Positions 7,026 through 8,338 of a stretch of DNA of 8,338 bases are shown here, in pieces (position 1 is the first letter of the stretch; each line of letters begins with the position of its first letter). Below the pieces are notes generated by a model, which was not told where the DNA came from, made no database searches, and saw only the letters and a list, made by a program, of their open reading frames with translations. A program made the translations under genes and the position numbers. Source of the stretch: CAIKMD01 sp036490955 (GTDB lineage Bacteria > Pseudomonadota > Alphaproteobacteria > ATCC43930 > CGMCC-115725); NCBI GenBank assembly GCA_036490955.1, contig DASXCX010000058.1, positions 1 to 8,338 on the forward strand. Reading direction: 5' to 3'.

Positions 7026-7029
7026 CGCG

Positions 7030-8338
7030 ATGACTTCGCCCGCCGGGCCGGTTGGCGCACGCCCGTCGCCCATGCGCGGTCGCCCTGCGCGCTCGCTCCG
7101 ACCCGATCAGCTTATCCATCTCATCGGCGCGCTGCTGTTGATCACGGCGCCGCTGGTTTGCGGCTACTTCGTCACGTCGCTCTACCAGAGCGAAGTCACG
7201 GCGATTCGCAATCGCCTCGAAATCCCTGCGCATGCGATGGCGCATTCGACCACCGCCATCGCGCACAACGCCGATTCGGCGCTGCGCAATATCCAAGAGG
7301 TCTTGCAGAATACGGCGAAGGACCAGTTCGCGACCGAAGCGCTGCATCAAACTATGGCGTATCGCGACAGCGTCAGCGTCGCGATCAGCCGCATTGCGGT
7401 CTACGATAAGAACGGTACGCCGTTCCTGAGCTCGACCCCCGAGAGATCGGTCAAGGAATCGGTCGGAAATTACGATTTCTTTCGCCATCAAGCCGCTGCG
7501 CAGGCGGATGAAATGCTGGTCAGCGATCTTGTCCCCGATCCGATCGGCGACGCGCCGGAAATCATCATGAGCCGGCGCCTGGTCGATACGAACGGCAATT
7601 TTCTCGGCGTGGCGGCCGTTTTCGTCGACGCGAACTATCTGCAACAGATTTTCGATTCGCTGCAGATGCCGGCCGGTACCAGTATCACCGCCTTCAATCG
7701 CGACGGGCGTGTCGTGGTGCGCTCGCCGCCCGTCCGCCTCGGCGACGTCGACGTCAGCACGGATTTTACGAAGCACCCGATTTTTCGCACCCTCATCGAC
7801 GGCCCATCGAGCGGCAGCTTCGGCCGCTTTGCGACGCTGAAGGGGATGGTGCGGTTCATCGCCGGTGTCGGCGGCGAAGATGCGCCCTTCGTCATCGCGG
7901 CCGCGTGGGATGCGGACACCGCGCTCGCGTTGTGGCGGCGGGAATCCATCGGGATCGGTATCGGCACCTTGGTCGGTCTGGCGGTCGCGGTGGCTCTCCT
8001 CGCTTATCTGCGGCGCCAAATTCGACGTAACGACGATTTGCTGGCAAAGGTCTCGGAAGCGGAGTTGCGGCAGCGTCATCTGATGACGGCGCTTCCCGAC
8101 GCCGTCGCGATCATCAACGAATCCCTGGAGATCGAATTCGCCAATCCGGCCGCGGAACATATCCACGGCTACGCGCCGGGCGAGATGAGCGGCCTGCCGT
8201 TGAGCGCGATCATGGTTGACGATGCGAAGGCGCATGATGAGGAATCCGCGCGGCGCGCCATCATGGGCGGCGATGAAGGCGCCGTTCGCGTGCTCCCGCG
8301 TCTCGCGCGACGTAAAGACGGAAGCTCGCTGCCGGTCG
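7030..8338 (+). CDS. Membrane sensor protein with Cache-like and PAS domains (3' end outside window)
   Basis: 436 codons are open to the window edge with no stop. A basic N-terminal tail precedes a membrane segment (about residues 29-50). A periplasmic region of about 255 residues follows with double-Cache/PDC character: IAVYDKNGTPFLSS, YDFFRHQ (148-154), and DTNGNFLGVAAVFVDANYL near 186-204, then TAFNRDGRVVVRS. A second membrane segment (306-327) is Gly/Ala/Val-rich and followed by basic residues. A short helix leads to a PAS domain (from about 345: LMTALPDAVAIINESLEIEFANPAAEHIHGY in the whole, with the usual N-P-A-A core). Cache domains bind small extracellular ligands such as amino or organic acids. 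The output domain is not visible: a histidine kinase is likely given the adjacent receiver gene, but GGDEF or GGDEF-EAL would also fit. The ATG is supported by AAGGGA seven bases upstream. Confidence 0.88.
   Translation, partial: MTSPAGPVGARPSPMRGRPARSLRPDQLIHLIGALLLITAPLVCGYFVTSLYQSEVTAIRNRLEIPAHAMAHSTTAIAHNADSALRNIQEVLQNTAKDQFATEALHQTMAYRDSVSVAISRIAVYDKNGTPFLSSTPERSVKESVGNYDFFRHQAAAQADEMLVSDLVPDPIGDAPEIIMSRRLVDTNGNFLGVAAVFVDANYLQQIFDSLQMPAGTSITAFNRDGRVVVRSPPVRLGDVDVSTDFTKHPIFRTLIDGPSSGSFGRFATLKGMVRFIAGVGGEDAPFVIAAAWDADTALALWRRESIGIGIGTLVGLAVAVALLAYLRRQIRRNDDLLAKVSEAELRQRHLMTALPDAVAIINESLEIEFANPAAEHIHGYAPGEMSGLPLSAIMVDDAKAHDEESARRAIMGGDEGAVRVLPRLARRKDGSSLPV

Noticed and set aside
7015..8235. 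Long open frame on the minus strand opposite the sensor gene (406 codons)
   Set aside because: The plus strand here encodes a coherent TM-Cache-TM-PAS protein with a good ribosome site. The antisense product is Arg-rich without recognisable motifs, as expected from GC-rich codon periodicity.

Overview
The window is GC-rich, with strong G/C preference at third codon positions, and almost fully coding. It looks like a chromosomal segment of an alphaproteobacterium. The best evidence is the order addB-addA-trxA, with an AddAB pair of the alphaproteobacterial type. The genus cannot be told from this sequence. I see no mobile element, CRISPR array, tRNA or rRNA.

Region 1 (1-4387) is the recombinational repair operon. 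It holds the 3' third of addB and a complete addA, joined by an ATGA stop/start overlap. Together they encode the AddAB helicase-nuclease, which resects double-strand breaks for RecA loading. Both proteins show a C-terminal RecB-family nuclease core (D...DYK), and AddA has a full set of UvrD/Rep helicase motifs.

Region 2 (4384-5260) holds a small convergent gene of unknown function on the minus strand, whose stop codon overlaps the addA stop. An AT-rich island follows with a perfect TATAAT box, then trxA (thioredoxin, WCGPC). Two hairpins lie between trxA and the next gene. The small gene and the promoter suggest that trxA is transcribed separately from addBA here.

Region 3 (5261-8338) is a tightly packed signalling cassette. 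It contains a stand-alone receiver-domain response regulator, a 457-residue protein that I read as a catalytically dead GGDEF-EAL-like protein, and the N-terminal 436 codons of a membrane sensor (TM, Cache-like periplasmic domain, TM, PAS). The sensor runs off the window, so its output domain (histidine kinase, GGDEF or other) is not visible. Short gaps (22 and 4 nt) and a Shine-Dalgarno site inside the preceding gene argue for co-transcription. The likely logic is extracellular ligand to membrane sensor to receiver, with the pseudo-enzyme as partner or effector. This is inferred from gene order and domains only.
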